A DNA stretch of 11,626 bases from an uncultured Streptococcus sp. (GCA_902480035.1 CABSRC010000046.1:1-11626); one strand, 5' to 3'. Counted from the first letter of the stretch, positions 1 to 7,293 are shown. The notes: generated by a model not told the origin, from the letters alone. Made by a program: numbers and translations.

Positions 1-1945
1 CATTGCCATCAAATTGGATAGTCAATTCATCTTGCTTCGATTCTGTATATTTTCCGGGGAGAAGATCGGTAATGTAGCCAATATCTCCATTAAAGACATT
101 GCTTTCTGCATCATTGACCAGATGGATGACTTTATCTCCATCGCGGTATTGGCAGTCTGGCGAGTCAAAGACGACCTGGTCTTTGACAGCTGGATTGAGA
201 AGGTCTTGCATGAGTGTATTGATGTTGTCAATGCCGGCCTGGCCCTTGTACATCGGTGCCAAGACTTGGATATCTCGAGCCGGGATCTGACTGCGAAGGG
301 CAGCAGAGGTGATCTGTTCGATCATCTTAGGGATGTGTTTGCTTCCGGCTTCGAAATAAGAACGGTCGGCTTTTCGTTCTGTGAAATCTTGAGGAAGCTT
401 GCCCTGGCGAATGTCTCCTGCAAGTGAGACAATGGTCGAATCTTCACTCTGACGGAAAATATGTTCGAGTTTGGTCTGAGGGATGCTTGGGATCTGCAAG
501 AGATCCGCTAGGACCTGTCCAGGACTGACGGATGGTAATTGATCGGCATCTCCCACGATCAAGAGTTTGGTATCGGTTGCGATGTTGCTGACTAATTGAT
601 TAGCCAGCCAGGTATCGACCATGGAAAACTCGTCCACAATGATAAAATCTGCATCTAGATAGTCCTCTAAGTGGCTGGTATCATCATCTCCTGTCATTCC
701 CAAATGGCGGTGGATGGTGGCACTCGGAAGTCCTGTCAGCTCATTCATGCGCCGGGCTGCCCGTCCCGTTGGGGCAGCTAGCAGGATCGGCAAGTCTTTT
801 TTCTTCCGAAGATCCAACTGGTGGAGTTGGGCATAGACACTGATCATCCCATTGATAACGGTGGTTTTTCCTGTTCCCGGTCCCCCAGTGAGGATAAAGA
901 CCTTGTTTTGAATTGCTTGGTGAATCGCCTCTTTTTGAATCGAATCGTAGTGAATCCCCAGATCTTTTTCAACCTCTTTAATTGCCTGGTTTATTTTCTC
1001 AGGGTCAAATGAAGTCTGCTTTCCTTTTTCCAGCAATCGACCAATGTGACTACGAATCCCTTCTTCCGCAAAGAAAAGGCTATTGTCAAAGATCTTGGTA
1101 TCCACATTTTGGACTTTGTCTTCCTCGATGAGGTGGCCTAATTCTTGGGCGACAGTAGAAGGATCCAATTCTACTGGACGCGCTGATTCCAAAAGGTCAA
1201 TGCTATAGCGCAGGAGGTCTTTGGCTTCAATATAGGTGTTTCCAGTCTCGATAGAGTAGCTGAAGAGACTGTGAATCAGACCCGCGCGGAAACGCTCGGG
1301 GGCGTCACTTGCGATGCCCAATTCTTCTGCCAGTTGGTCCGCAATTTTAAAGCCCATGCCTTGGATGTCTTCCACCAATTGGTAGGGCTGTTGCTCCACG
1401 ATCTGGAGCGTTTCTTCCTTGTAGAAATCCTGGATTTGAAAGGCTAGTTTATTGGGGATGCCATAATTGGCTAGTTGGGCGAGAATACGCTCCGTTCCGT
1501 AATTCTGACGGAGTTTATCCACAAAAGCCAGGCGGTTTTTCTTGGAGAGGCCTGTGATTTCTTCTAATTTTTCAGGCGCTTCTAAGATTTTATCAATGGT
1601 GTCTTCTCCATAGAGATCAACGATTTTTTGGGCTGTTTTGAGACCAATTCCCTTGAAGTGATCGCTGGAAAAATACTTCACTAAGCCCTTGCTAGAGGGT
1701 TTAGCCCGTTCATAGCGACTGATTTTGAGCTGTTCTCCGTATTTAGGATGATGGACCAGCTCCCCCCAGAAGGTGTAGTCTTCGCCTTCCATGATATCTG
1801 CCATGGTGCCCGTCACAATAATCTCAAAATCATCAAAGTCTTCGGCATCGGTATCGCTAATGTCGAGCAGGAGGATTCGAAAAAAACTACTGGGATTTTC
1901 AAAAATAATGCGCTCAATAGTACCAGAAAAATAATATTCCATCAT
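1..1945 (-). CDS. recD2: ATP-dependent 5'-3' DNA helicase RecD2, C-terminus beyond left edge
   Basis: The first 648 codons of an SF1B helicase of the RecD2 (RecD-like, RecBC-independent) family, which unwinds DNA 5' to 3' in repair and replication-fork processing. Reading the minus strand from the double ATG at 1945/1942 gives an open frame to the window edge. Seen in order: an N-terminal OB-like region (residues about 1-80), a helix-hairpin-helix region (KGIGLKTAQKI, about 98-108), Walker A GGPGTGKT at 354-361, Walker B VDEFS with D438-E439, motif III GDADQLPSVSPG at 465-476, and FRQSEDS shortly after. The family is about 790-800 residues, so roughly 140 C-terminal residues (2B/UvrD-C part) are missing. 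AAGGA lies 5 nt before the first ATG; the second ATG, 8 nt away, is equally possible. It is the last gene of rnhC-lepB-recD2, 64 nt after lepB. S474 stands where I would expect Gly in this motif, probably harmless variation. Confidence 0.95.
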   Translation of the reverse strand, partial: MMEYYFSGTIERIIFENPSSFFRILLLDISDTDAEDFDDFEIIVTGTMADIMEGEDYTFWGELVHHPKYGEQLKISRYERAKPSSKGLVKYFSSDHFKGIGLKTAQKIVDLYGEDTIDKILEAPEKLEEITGLSKKNRLAFVDKLRQNYGTERILAQLANYGIPNKLAFQIQDFYKEETLQIVEQQPYQLVEDIQGMGFKIADQLAEELGIASDAPERFRAGLIHSLFSYSIETGNTYIEAKDLLRYSIDLLESARPVELDPSTVAQELGHLIEEDKVQNVDTKIFDNSLFFAEEGIRSHIGRLLEKGKQTSFDPEKINQAIKEVEKDLGIHYDSIQKEAIHQAIQNKVFILTGGPGTGKTTVINGMISVYAQLHQLDLRKKKDLPILLAAPTGRAARRMNELTGLPSATIHRHLGMTGDDDTSHLEDYLDADFIIVDEFSMVDTWLANQLVSNIATDTKLLIVGDADQLPSVSPGQVLADLLQIPSIPQTKLEHIFRQSEDSTIVSLAGDIRQGKLPQDFTERKADRSYFEAGSKHIPKMIEQITSAALRSQIPARDIQVLAPMYKGQAGIDNINTLMQDLLNPAVKDQVVFDSPDCQYRDGDKVIHLVNDAESNVFNGDIGYITDLLPGKYTESKQDELTIQFDGN

Positions 1946-1966
1946 TTCTTTCCTTTTTATAAAGCA

Positions 1967-1992
1967 AGGCTGGGACATACTTGTCTCAGCCT
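1967..1992. repeat. Short palindrome AGGCTGGGACA-TACT-TGTCTCAGCCT
   Basis: Two 11-base arms (1967-1977 and 1982-1992) around a 4-base loop, in the 64-nt gap between lepB and recD2. Ten of eleven positions are Watson-Crick; the odd one is G-U when read on the plus strand but C-A on the minus strand, the strand that is transcribed here. There is no T-tract after it in the lepB direction (TGCTTTATAAAAAGG), so it is a poor terminator. A relative (AGGCTAGGAC...GTCCCAGTCT) lies at 7268-7293, which suggests a dispersed intergenic palindrome. It could also act as an mRNA-stabilising or processing hairpin between lepB and recD2. Confidence 0.6.
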
Positions 1993-2009
1993 CAGTCTGT
2001 TGATCTATA

Positions 2010-2660
2010 CTAATAAGTTTTGAAAGGGTAGATAGGCCATAGTCTAAAGACGGCTTGCCCTTTGATTTGTTCTTTCTTGAAAGCTCCGACCTGACGGCTA
2101 TCTTTTGAAACGATCCGGTCATCTCCAAGTAAGAGATATTCATCGTCAAGCAACTTCAAAGTAAATTTAGGATTGCCATCCTTGTCCACTGTAAAGGCTT
2201 GAGCTGTATTGGCCAATTGGCGGAAGAGTTCTCCGTTTTCTTCAAAGCCTTTTCCAGTGTAGGTCGATTGCAATTTATCTTTTTTGAAACGAGCGATATA
2301 GTTTTTCAAATAAGGCTCATTGGTCTTTTTCCCATTGATGTAGAGGGTATCGTTATCATATTGGATGGTATCTCCAGGAAGACCGATGACCCGCTTGACG
2401 ATGTCCTTGGTTTTGCCATCGTCGTCTTTTTCACTGGCAACAACAATGTCGAAACGATCGATTGAGAGGTGGTTGACCACAAGGAGGTACTCGCTATCGG
2501 CCAGAGTCGGATCCATCGAATGGCCATCTACCTTGACCGGAGCCCAGAGGTAAATGCGAGAGGCGATGATGAGACCAACAATGATACTGAAGAGGCCCCA
2601 TTCTTTAAGGAATCTCACCACAGGTGAGCTCGATGTATGTTTTGAACTTCTTTTTGACAT
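2010..2660 (-). CDS. lepB: Type I signal peptidase LepB
   Basis: Membrane-bound serine-lysine protease that removes signal peptides from exported preproteins on the outer face of the membrane. The 216 residues begin with a basic cytoplasmic stretch, followed by one membrane segment (about 22-40) and an extracellular catalytic domain. The nucleophile is S48 in GHSMDPTL and the general base is K89 in VKRVIGLPGD; the late box is GDDRIVSKDSR (179-189), where many families have GDNR. Length fits Gram-positive SPase I with a single anchor. The gene starts 3 nt after the rnhC stop with only a weak GAAAGA upstream, so translational coupling to rnhC is likely. Residues about 124-165 form an extra loop rich in charged residues, as in other streptococcal LepB proteins. 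Identification is firm. Confidence 0.97.
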   Translation of the reverse strand: MSKRSSKHTSSSPVVRFLKEWGLFSIIVGLIIASRIYLWAPVKVDGHSMDPTLADSEYLLVVNHLSIDRFDIVVASEKDDDGKTKDIVKRVIGLPGDTIQYDNDTLYINGKKTNEPYLKNYIARFKKDKLQSTYTGKGFEENGELFRQLANTAQAFTVDKDGNPKFTLKLLDDEYLLLGDDRIVSKDSRQVGAFKKEQIKGQAVFRLWPIYPFKTY

Positions 2661-2663
2661 GAC

Positions 2664-3560
2664 TTATCTTTCTAGTAATTTCTTTGCTTTTTCTGTGTTT
2701 TTAAAATGGAGTTTGGCACAATAATCCAGAGCTTTCATTCCGTAGGTCTGGAGCAATTTAGCGGCCACTTGGTCTGATTTAGCTCCTGCTCCACTAGGAA
2801 GATTAAAACCCAGTTCCTTGCCCAGATCTTCCAGATTTTGAAGGAAGAGATTGCGGGCGATGATGGAGCTAACCGCAACAGCTAGATACTTGCTTTCGGC
2901 TTTTTCTTCCAACTCAATGGCTTGCGTGACCTGATTTTTTTCAGCTTTTACGTATTTTTGGTAGTTTTTAGCAGTTGTAAAGGCATCAATCACAATCCGC
3001 TCTGCTTGGACTCCTTTATTTAACAGAAGGTAGATGGCCTGATTGTGCAGGGCTACTTTGACCGAAACAGCATTGTAACCAGAAGCGATCACTTCATTGT
3101 ACTTCTTTGGAGACAATAAGAGTGCTTGGTGCTGGATATTTTCCTCAAGGAGAGGAGACAATTGCTGAATTTTTCGATCATCCAAGGTCTTCGAATCCCC
3201 AACACCAAGCTTTTTGAGCCAGTCGTGCTGGTCAGGTGTGACAAAGGATGCGACAACGGTGAGTCCACCAAAATAAGAGCCGTTTCCGACCTCATCGGTT
3301 CCGATCATGGCTAGATCTTGTCGTGCAGATGAAGTAGAACGCTTAAGGTTCACAGCATCTTGCCCGAAAAAGGTCAGGTAAGGAGTGAGGTCATTGCCCT
3401 GGAGCAGGACCTTTCCAGACTTGTAGATCGAAACGGTCGCTCCCTCTAGTCGAAAGAAATAATCCATATGAGGGTTCTTGCTTTGAGTGAGAGAACTGCG
3501 ATAGGTATGGATAAAATCAAGGATTTGCTCCTGTGTTGGAGTGAGTGTCATACTTTCCAT
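2664..3560 (-). CDS. rnhC: Ribonuclease HIII
   Basis: Cytoplasmic metal-dependent nuclease that cuts the RNA strand of RNA:DNA hybrids (R-loops, primers). From the ATG at 3560 it has 298 residues: an N-terminal TBP-like substrate-binding domain of about 80 residues (VSIYKSGKVLLQG), then the RNase H fold beginning MIGTDEVGNGSYFGG. Catalytic acids visible are D89 and E90 in TDEVGNG, D192 in IVIDAF and probably E222 in EEKAESKY. The GNG(S/G) pattern and N-terminal domain separate HIII from HII (rnhB), although streptococcal genomes often label it rnhB. Start choice: a GTG lies at 3566 and another ATG at 3551. The ATG at 3560 matches the N-terminus I remember for pneumococcal homologues (M-x-S-x-TLTP) and lies 8 nt after a -10 box. 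It is the first gene of the rnhC-lepB-recD2 cluster. Confidence 0.95.
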   Translation of the reverse strand: MESMTLTPTQEQILDFIHTYRSSLTQSKNPHMDYFFRLEGATVSIYKSGKVLLQGNDLTPYLTFFGQDAVNLKRSTSSARQDLAMIGTDEVGNGSYFGGLTVVASFVTPDQHDWLKKLGVGDSKTLDDRKIQQLSPLLEENIQHQALLLSPKKYNEVIASGYNAVSVKVALHNQAIYLLLNKGVQAERIVIDAFTTAKNYQKYVKAEKNQVTQAIELEEKAESKYLAVAVSSIIARNLFLQNLEDLGKELGFNLPSGAGAKSDQVAAKLLQTYGMKALDYCAKLHFKNTEKAKKLLER

Positions 3561-3567
3561 AACCACT

Positions 3568-3576
3568 ATTGTACCA
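3568..3576 (-). promoter_or_regulatory. Extended -10 promoter of rnhC-lepB-recD2
   Basis: On the minus strand TGGTACAAT is an extended -10 (TG-n-TACAAT; hexamer 3573-3568). No good -35 lies at 16-18 bp (TCCCTC there), which is common for TGn promoters. Transcription would begin near 3562-3560, at or just before the rnhC ATG at 3560, giving a nearly leaderless mRNA. Confidence 0.6.
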
Positions 3577-3650
3577 CAAATTCAGGGAGAGAGGGAGCAA
3601 AAAGAAAGAAAGAATCCACTGGAAAATCCCTGGGAAGAGGGGCTTTGCTA

Positions 3651-3679
3651 CTGACAAAGCTAGCCTTTTTTGGTATAAT
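3651..3679 (+). promoter_or_regulatory. Promoter of zapA-cvpA-mutS2
   Basis: -35 CTGACA at 3651-3656, an exact 17-bp spacer, and -10 TATAAT at 3674-3679 preceded by TGG (extended -10). The expected start is about 3685-3686, so the leader is only some 11 nt. It is divergent from the rnhC promoter about 75 bp away; the intervening 3577-3650 is purine-rich and shows no operator I can recognise. Confidence 0.85.
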
Positions 3680-3684
3680 ACCGT

Positions 3685-3691
3685 GAGGTGA
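3685..3691 (+). promoter_or_regulatory. Ribosome binding site of zapA (decides the start)
   Basis: GAGGTGA, 5 nt before the ATG at 3697. The GTG at 3688 that opens the frame further upstream is inside this Shine-Dalgarno, so it is not the start. The site also coincides with the predicted 5' end of the transcript. Confidence 0.8.
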
Positions 3692-3696
3692 TTTTT

Positions 3697-3987
3697 ATGG
3701 CGAGCTTAAATAGATATAAATTTACATTTGGAAACAAAGCGCTCACTTTAACAACCAACCATGATAATTTGTTTATGGAAGAAGTCGAACGTGTTGCGAA
3801 AGAAAAATACCAAGCAATTAAGGAACAAATGCCAGAAGCAGATGATGAAACCATCGCTATTTTATTGGCAGTAAATAGTTTGTCCATGCAGCTGAATCGC
3901 GAGATTGAGTTTGACGACAAAGAAAAAGAATTAGATGATTTTCGTCGCAAAGCTTTAGACGACTTAAAGGATAAATCATCTAAATAA
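3697..3987 (+). CDS. zapA: Cell division protein ZapA
   Basis: Small cytoplasmic FtsZ-associated protein that stabilises Z-ring filaments. The 96-residue product (MASLNRYKFTFGNKALTL...) has an N-terminal beta-rich head with the typical (N)RYKFTFGNK-LTL start, a central helix (HDNLFMEEVERVAKEKYQAIKEQMP), then DDETIAILLAVNSLSMQL and a highly charged C-terminal helix likely to form a coiled coil. Length fits the family. The gene begins at ATG 3697 behind GAGGTGA. It is first in an apparent operon with cvpA (10-nt gap) and mutS2. The match is to the DUF710/ZapA family of Firmicutes; I am sure of the family, while an in vivo role as ZapA is inferred from it. Confidence 0.88.
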   Translation: MASLNRYKFTFGNKALTLTTNHDNLFMEEVERVAKEKYQAIKEQMPEADDETIAILLAVNSLSMQLNREIEFDDKEKELDDFRRKALDDLKDKSSK

Positions 3988-3997
3988 GAGGAGATAC

Positions 3998-4552
3998 ATG
4001 TTAACTTTCTTAATCTTATTGATTTTGGCATGGAGCTTTTATATTGGCTATGCAAGAGGCATCATCCTCCAGTCCTATTACTTTCTAGTGACCTTGGTGG
4101 CCCTCTTAATTGCAGGTGGTAGCTACAAGGGACTGGCTAATATTTTGTCTCTATGGGTTCCTTTTTCGAGTCCCACCCAGCAATCGGTGAATTATTTTTA
4201 TGCCAACCGCTACCTGTTTCAATTAGATGACATCTTTTATGCAGGGTTAGCTTATGTGTTGATTTTTGTGCTGGTTTATTTGATCGGCCGCGTGATTGGA
4301 ATCTTTATGCACTTGGTTCCCCAGCCAGAAAAATTGGAGGATCGCAAGTATCAAATTGGAGCAGGTGTGATCGCCGTCGTGATAACCCTCTTGGTGATCC
4401 AGATGGGCTTGACTATTCTCTCAACAGTTCCCATGGCTTCCATCCAAAATAGACTAAATGCAAGTGGATTGATCCGCTTTATCATCCTTCATACCCCGAT
4501 CAGTTCCAGTCTGTTCCACAACTTGTGGGTGACTGCGATTATCGGAGCTTAA
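3998..4552 (+). CDS. cvpA: CvpA family membrane protein
   Basis: 184-residue integral membrane protein of the CvpA family, named for a role in colicin V production in E. coli; its function in streptococci is not settled. Hydrophobic segments at about 2-18, 25-43, 79-104 and 119-142 give four membrane spans. GYARGI (17-22) after the first span and the glycine-containing second span are typical. The C-terminal stretch (NRLNASGLIRFIILHTPISSSLF) is amphipathic. RBS AGAGGAGA directly follows the zapA stop and the ATG is at 3998. Its stop (4550-4552) overlaps AAGGAG, which serves a possible small ORF. Expression is probably tied to zapA, as no separate promoter is visible in the 10-nt gap. Confidence 0.88.
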   Translation: MLTFLILLILAWSFYIGYARGIILQSYYFLVTLVALLIAGGSYKGLANILSLWVPFSSPTQQSVNYFYANRYLFQLDDIFYAGLAYVLIFVLVYLIGRVIGIFMHLVPQPEKLEDRKYQIGAGVIAVVITLLVIQMGLTILSTVPMASIQNRLNASGLIRFIILHTPISSSLFHNLWVTAIIGA

Positions 4553-4561
4553 GGAGCAAAA

Positions 4562-4618
4562 ATGAAGAAAGGAGTGAGACAAGTCCGATTCAAGGAAGGA
4601 CGCTCACTTTTTTTGTAG
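4562..4618 (+). CDS. Possible 18-aa basic small ORF between cvpA and mutS2
   Basis: ATG at 4562 lies 5 nt after AAGGAG (4551-4556), itself overlapping the cvpA stop. The frame codes MKKGVRQVRFKEGRSLFL and stops with TAG at 4616-4618, which overlaps the AGGAG (4617-4621) serving mutS2. So it has a strong RBS, joins cvpA and mutS2 end to end and contains the whole terminator-like hairpin 4573-4608. The peptide is strongly basic (three Lys, three Arg) with a hydrophobic tail; I recognise no family. It may be a leader peptide whose translation opens the hairpin, a translational coupling device, or chance. Confidence 0.4.
   Translation: MKKGVRQVRFKEGRSLFL
4573..4614 (+). terminator. Terminator-like hairpin between cvpA and mutS2
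   Basis: Outer stem AGTGAG (4573-4578) with CTCACT (4603-4608), inner stem GTCC (4583-4586) with GGAC (4598-4601), followed by a run of seven T (4608-4614). It ends just before the mutS2 RBS. If active it would terminate or attenuate zapA-cvpA transcripts before mutS2. The stem is short and the loop wide, so partial readthrough is likely; I see no clear separate mutS2 promoter. Confidence 0.6.
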
Positions 4619-4625
4619 GAGAAAC

Positions 4626-6965
4626 ATGAATAAAAAAATCTTAGATATTCTGGAGTTTGACAAGGTCAAGCAACTTTTTGAACCCTATCTACAGACAGAA
4701 CAAGGGGAGATAGAGCTAGCAGTCCTTACTCCAACTGATAAAAAAGAAACCATCGAAACGGCCTTTATGGAGCTAGAAGATATGGAGCAGATTCTTTTGG
4801 AAGAGCCTCGCTTTGCCGTGTCTACCATTCAAGATGTCCGTCCAGTGGCCAAGCGTTTGGAGATGGAGGCAGCCCTCAATATCGATGAATTACTAGCGCT
4901 AAAAGCTGTTCTTCGGGTGACACATGATCTCAAGGATTTCTACGACAACTTGGGAAATGTCCGTCTGGAAAGGCTCCATCGCCTCTTTGACAACTTGGTG
5001 GATTTGCCCCGCTTACAAGGAGGGCTACAAGCTATCAACGAAGGAGGGTTTGTCGAGTCTTTTGCCAGCGAAAAATTGGCCAAAATTCGTCGCCGAATCC
5101 AAGAGAATGAACACCAGGTCAGAGAGATTCTACAAGACCTGCTGAAAAGCAAGGCCGATATGTTAGCGGATGCTGTGATTGCTAGCCGGAATGGACGCAA
5201 TGTTCTACCGGTAAAAAATACCTATCGCAACCGGATTGCAGGGGTGGTCCACGATATCTCAGCCAGTGGGAATACCGTTTATATTGAACCTCGTGCAGTG
5301 GTCAATCTCAATGAAGAAATCGCCAACCACCGGGCAGATGAACGGTATGAAATCATTCAGATTCTGGAGGAATTGTCTGACAGCCTGCGCCCCCATGCGG
5401 CAGAGATTGCTAACAACGCCTGGATTATCGGTCACTTGGACTTGATCAAGGCCAAGTATCGATTTATGCGTGATTTCAAGGCAGTGGTACCAGAGGTTAG
5501 CAGTAATCGCTCTATTCAGCTTTTGCAACTACGTCATCCCTTGATTGAAAATGCCGTCGCGAATGACCTGCATTTTACCGAGGACTTGACTGAAATCGTG
5601 ATTACCGGTCCCAATACAGGGGGGAAAACCATCATGCTAAAAACGCTGGGACTAGCGCAAATTATGGCCCAGTCTGGTCTTCCCATCCTAGCGGATCCAG
5701 GTAGTCGTGTGGGCATCTTCTCACAAGTCTTTGCAGATATTGGAGATGAACAATCGATCGAGCAAAGCTTGTCGACCTTCTCCAGTCATATGACCAATAT
5801 CGTATCTATCTTGAATCAAGTGGATACCGCCTCCTTGATACTTCTGGATGAGTTAGGAGCTGGAACAGATCCTCAAGAAGGGGCTGGTCTTGCTATTGCT
5901 ATCCTAGAAGACCTGCGCTTACGTGGCATTAAGACCATGGCGACGACCCACTATCCAGAGCTCAAGGCCTATGGGATTGAGACTGCAGGGGTGCAAAATG
6001 CCAGCATGGAGTTTGACACAGCGAGTCTTCGTCCGACCTATCGCTTCATGCAAGGAGTTCCTGGTCGCTCCAATGCCTTTGAAATCGCCCGCCGTTTGGG
6101 CTTGTCTGAGACCATTATCCAGGATGCCATGAAGATGACCAATACGGACAATGATGTCAATCAGATTATTGAAAAACTGGAGGCGCAGACCTTAGAGAGT
6201 CGCAAGCGCTTGGATACCATTCAAGAAGTGGAGCAAGAAAATCTCAAATTCAATCGCGCTCTTCGAAAGCTCTATAACGAACTGACTCGAGAGAGGGAAA
6301 CAGAGCTCAATAAGGCAAGAGAAGAAGCCAAGGAAATTGTGGACATGGCACTTTCAGAGAGTGACCGCATCCTTCAAGGTCTTCACGCTAAATCTCAGTT
6401 GAAACCACATGAGATCATTGAGGCCAAGGCTCAGTTAAAAAAACTAGCTCCTGAGACCGTGGACCTGTCTAAAAATAAGGTCTTGAAAAAAGCCAAGAAG
6501 GCGCGTGCTCCTAAGGTAGGAGATGAGATCCTGGTTATCAGCTATGGCCAACGCGGGACCCTAGTCAAGCAACTCAAAGATGGACGCTGGGAGGCCCAAG
6601 TCGGCTTGATCAAGATGACCTTGGAAGAAAAAGAATTCGACCTTATCAAGGTTGAAAAAGAAGCGGCTCAACCTAAGAAACGCCAGGTGAATGTCGTCAA
6701 GCGCTCAAACACGAGCGGGCCGAGAGCGCGTCTGGACCTCCGTGGGAAACGCTATGAAGAGGCCATGCAAGAGCTAGATGGTTTTATCGATCAGGCTCTG
6801 CTCAACAACATGGCCCAAGTCGATATCATCCACGGGATCGGGACAGGGGTCATCCGTGAAGGGGTGACAAAATACCTCCGCCGCAACAAGCATGTCAAGA
6901 GTTTTGAATATGCCCCACAAAATGCAGGTGGAAGCGGCGCAACCATTGTCACGTTTAAAGGCTAA
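4626..6965 (+). CDS. mutS2: MutS2: MutS-like ATPase with C-terminal Smr nuclease domain
   Basis: 779 residues, full family length. MutS2 is not a mismatch-repair protein; family members suppress or process recombination intermediates, and in Firmicutes it acts on collided ribosomes. Visible parts: MutS core and lever region (about 1-290), ATPase with Walker A GPNTGGKT (328-335), STFSSHM signature, Walker B LLDELGAGTDP with D408-E409 and the following TTHYPELK, a long charged coiled coil (about 510-615), a beta-rich linker (KVGDEILVISYGQRGTLV), and an Smr domain from about 700 with LDLRG (703-707) and HGIGTGVIR beginning at H736. Smr domains with LDLR and HGxGxG are the nuclease-type arrangement. 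The RBS AGGAG ends 4 nt before the ATG and overlaps the stop of the small ORF upstream. Third gene after zapA and cvpA, possibly attenuated by the hairpin before it. Confidence 0.96.
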   Translation: MNKKILDILEFDKVKQLFEPYLQTEQGEIELAVLTPTDKKETIETAFMELEDMEQILLEEPRFAVSTIQDVRPVAKRLEMEAALNIDELLALKAVLRVTHDLKDFYDNLGNVRLERLHRLFDNLVDLPRLQGGLQAINEGGFVESFASEKLAKIRRRIQENEHQVREILQDLLKSKADMLADAVIASRNGRNVLPVKNTYRNRIAGVVHDISASGNTVYIEPRAVVNLNEEIANHRADERYEIIQILEELSDSLRPHAAEIANNAWIIGHLDLIKAKYRFMRDFKAVVPEVSSNRSIQLLQLRHPLIENAVANDLHFTEDLTEIVITGPNTGGKTIMLKTLGLAQIMAQSGLPILADPGSRVGIFSQVFADIGDEQSIEQSLSTFSSHMTNIVSILNQVDTASLILLDELGAGTDPQEGAGLAIAILEDLRLRGIKTMATTHYPELKAYGIETAGVQNASMEFDTASLRPTYRFMQGVPGRSNAFEIARRLGLSETIIQDAMKMTNTDNDVNQIIEKLEAQTLESRKRLDTIQEVEQENLKFNRALRKLYNELTRERETELNKAREEAKEIVDMALSESDRILQGLHAKSQLKPHEIIEAKAQLKKLAPETVDLSKNKVLKKAKKARAPKVGDEILVISYGQRGTLVKQLKDGRWEAQVGLIKMTLEEKEFDLIKVEKEAAQPKKRQVNVVKRSNTSGPRARLDLRGKRYEEAMQELDGFIDQALLNNMAQVDIIHGIGTGVIREGVTKYLRRNKHVKSFEYAPQNAGGSGATIVTFKG

Positions 6966-6967
6966 GT

Positions 6968-6998
6968 TAAGCCCTAGCTTTTCATTAGCTAGGGTTTA
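6968..6998 (+). terminator. Hairpin after mutS2
   Basis: Perfect 8-bp stem CCCTAGCT (6972-6979) with AGCTAGGG (6987-6994) around TTTCATT, extended by G-U and A-T pairs to 6968/6998. It starts 3 nt after the mutS2 stop. Only three T follow the stem, so it may be a modest terminator; it is related in sequence to the stronger one at 7411-7437. Confidence 0.6.
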
Positions 6999-7122
6999 GA
7001 ACGTAGACTAAATTTTTAAAAAGAAAAATAAGTTAAGAAATTCTGCAAAAAAATATAAATCTGTCCCATTTTTAAAATGAATAAAGAAAATACCGAAACT
7101 TTCCGCCGTGAGAAAAGTGAGA

Positions 7123-7170
7123 GTGGGACAGAAATCGGTAATTCGTTAGAATTCGATTTCGTCGTCCCAC
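7123..7170. repeat. Three-tier hairpin inside the MITE-like unit
   Basis: GTGGGAC (7123-7129) pairs with GTCCCAC (7164-7170), GAAATCG (7131-7137) with CGATTTC (7154-7160), and AATTC (7140-7144) with GAATT (7149-7153), leaving loop GTTA. That is 19 perfect pairs interrupted only by small internal loops, so it can fold stably on either strand. Confidence 0.75.
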
Positions 7171-7179
7171 CTCCGCACA

Positions 7180-7232
7180 GTTGAGTAGGGCTGTAAAAGC
7201 TGATGAAATCAGCGTAGTAGAGCCCACTCAAC
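7180..7232. repeat. Second nested hairpin inside the MITE-like unit
   Basis: GTTGAGT-A-GGGCT (7180-7192) pairs with AGCCCACTCAAC (7221-7232), 12 pairs with one bulged A. An inner stem GCTGAT (7199-7204) with ATCAGC (7208-7213) has the loop GAA. There is no T-tract after it, so it is not a terminator. Confidence 0.7.
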
Positions 7233-7267
7233 CACTGCGTCTTGCTCGACAATCCAAAAACAATTAA

Positions 7268-7293
7268 GAGGCTAGGACTTTTGTCCCAGTCTC
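7268..7293. repeat. Degenerate copy of the AGGCTGGGAC palindrome
   Basis: GAGGCTAGGAC (7268-7278), loop TTTT, GTCCCAGTCTC (7283-7293): 9 of 11 positions pair. It closely resembles the palindrome at 1967-1992 between lepB and recD2. Its right arm is part of the right terminal inverted repeat of the 181-bp unit. Confidence 0.6.

Noticed and set aside
1748..2023. 91-codon plus-strand frame opposite the recD2 start
   Set aside because: It runs across the recD2 N-terminus and the intergenic palindrome, with no RBS or family resemblance.
3564..3566. GTG as rnhC start
   Set aside because: It lies immediately after the -10 box, where it would be upstream of or at the transcription start; the ATG at 3560 fits the family N-terminus.
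3688..3690. GTG as zapA start
   Set aside because: It lies inside the GAGGTGA Shine-Dalgarno; the ATG at 3697 gives the normal ZapA N-terminus.
7016..7252. 78-codon minus-strand frame inside the repeat region
   Set aside because: It traces the hairpin sequences of the MITE-like unit and has no defensible RBS. Frames like this are typical spurious 'hypothetical proteins' produced by streptococcal intergenic repeats.
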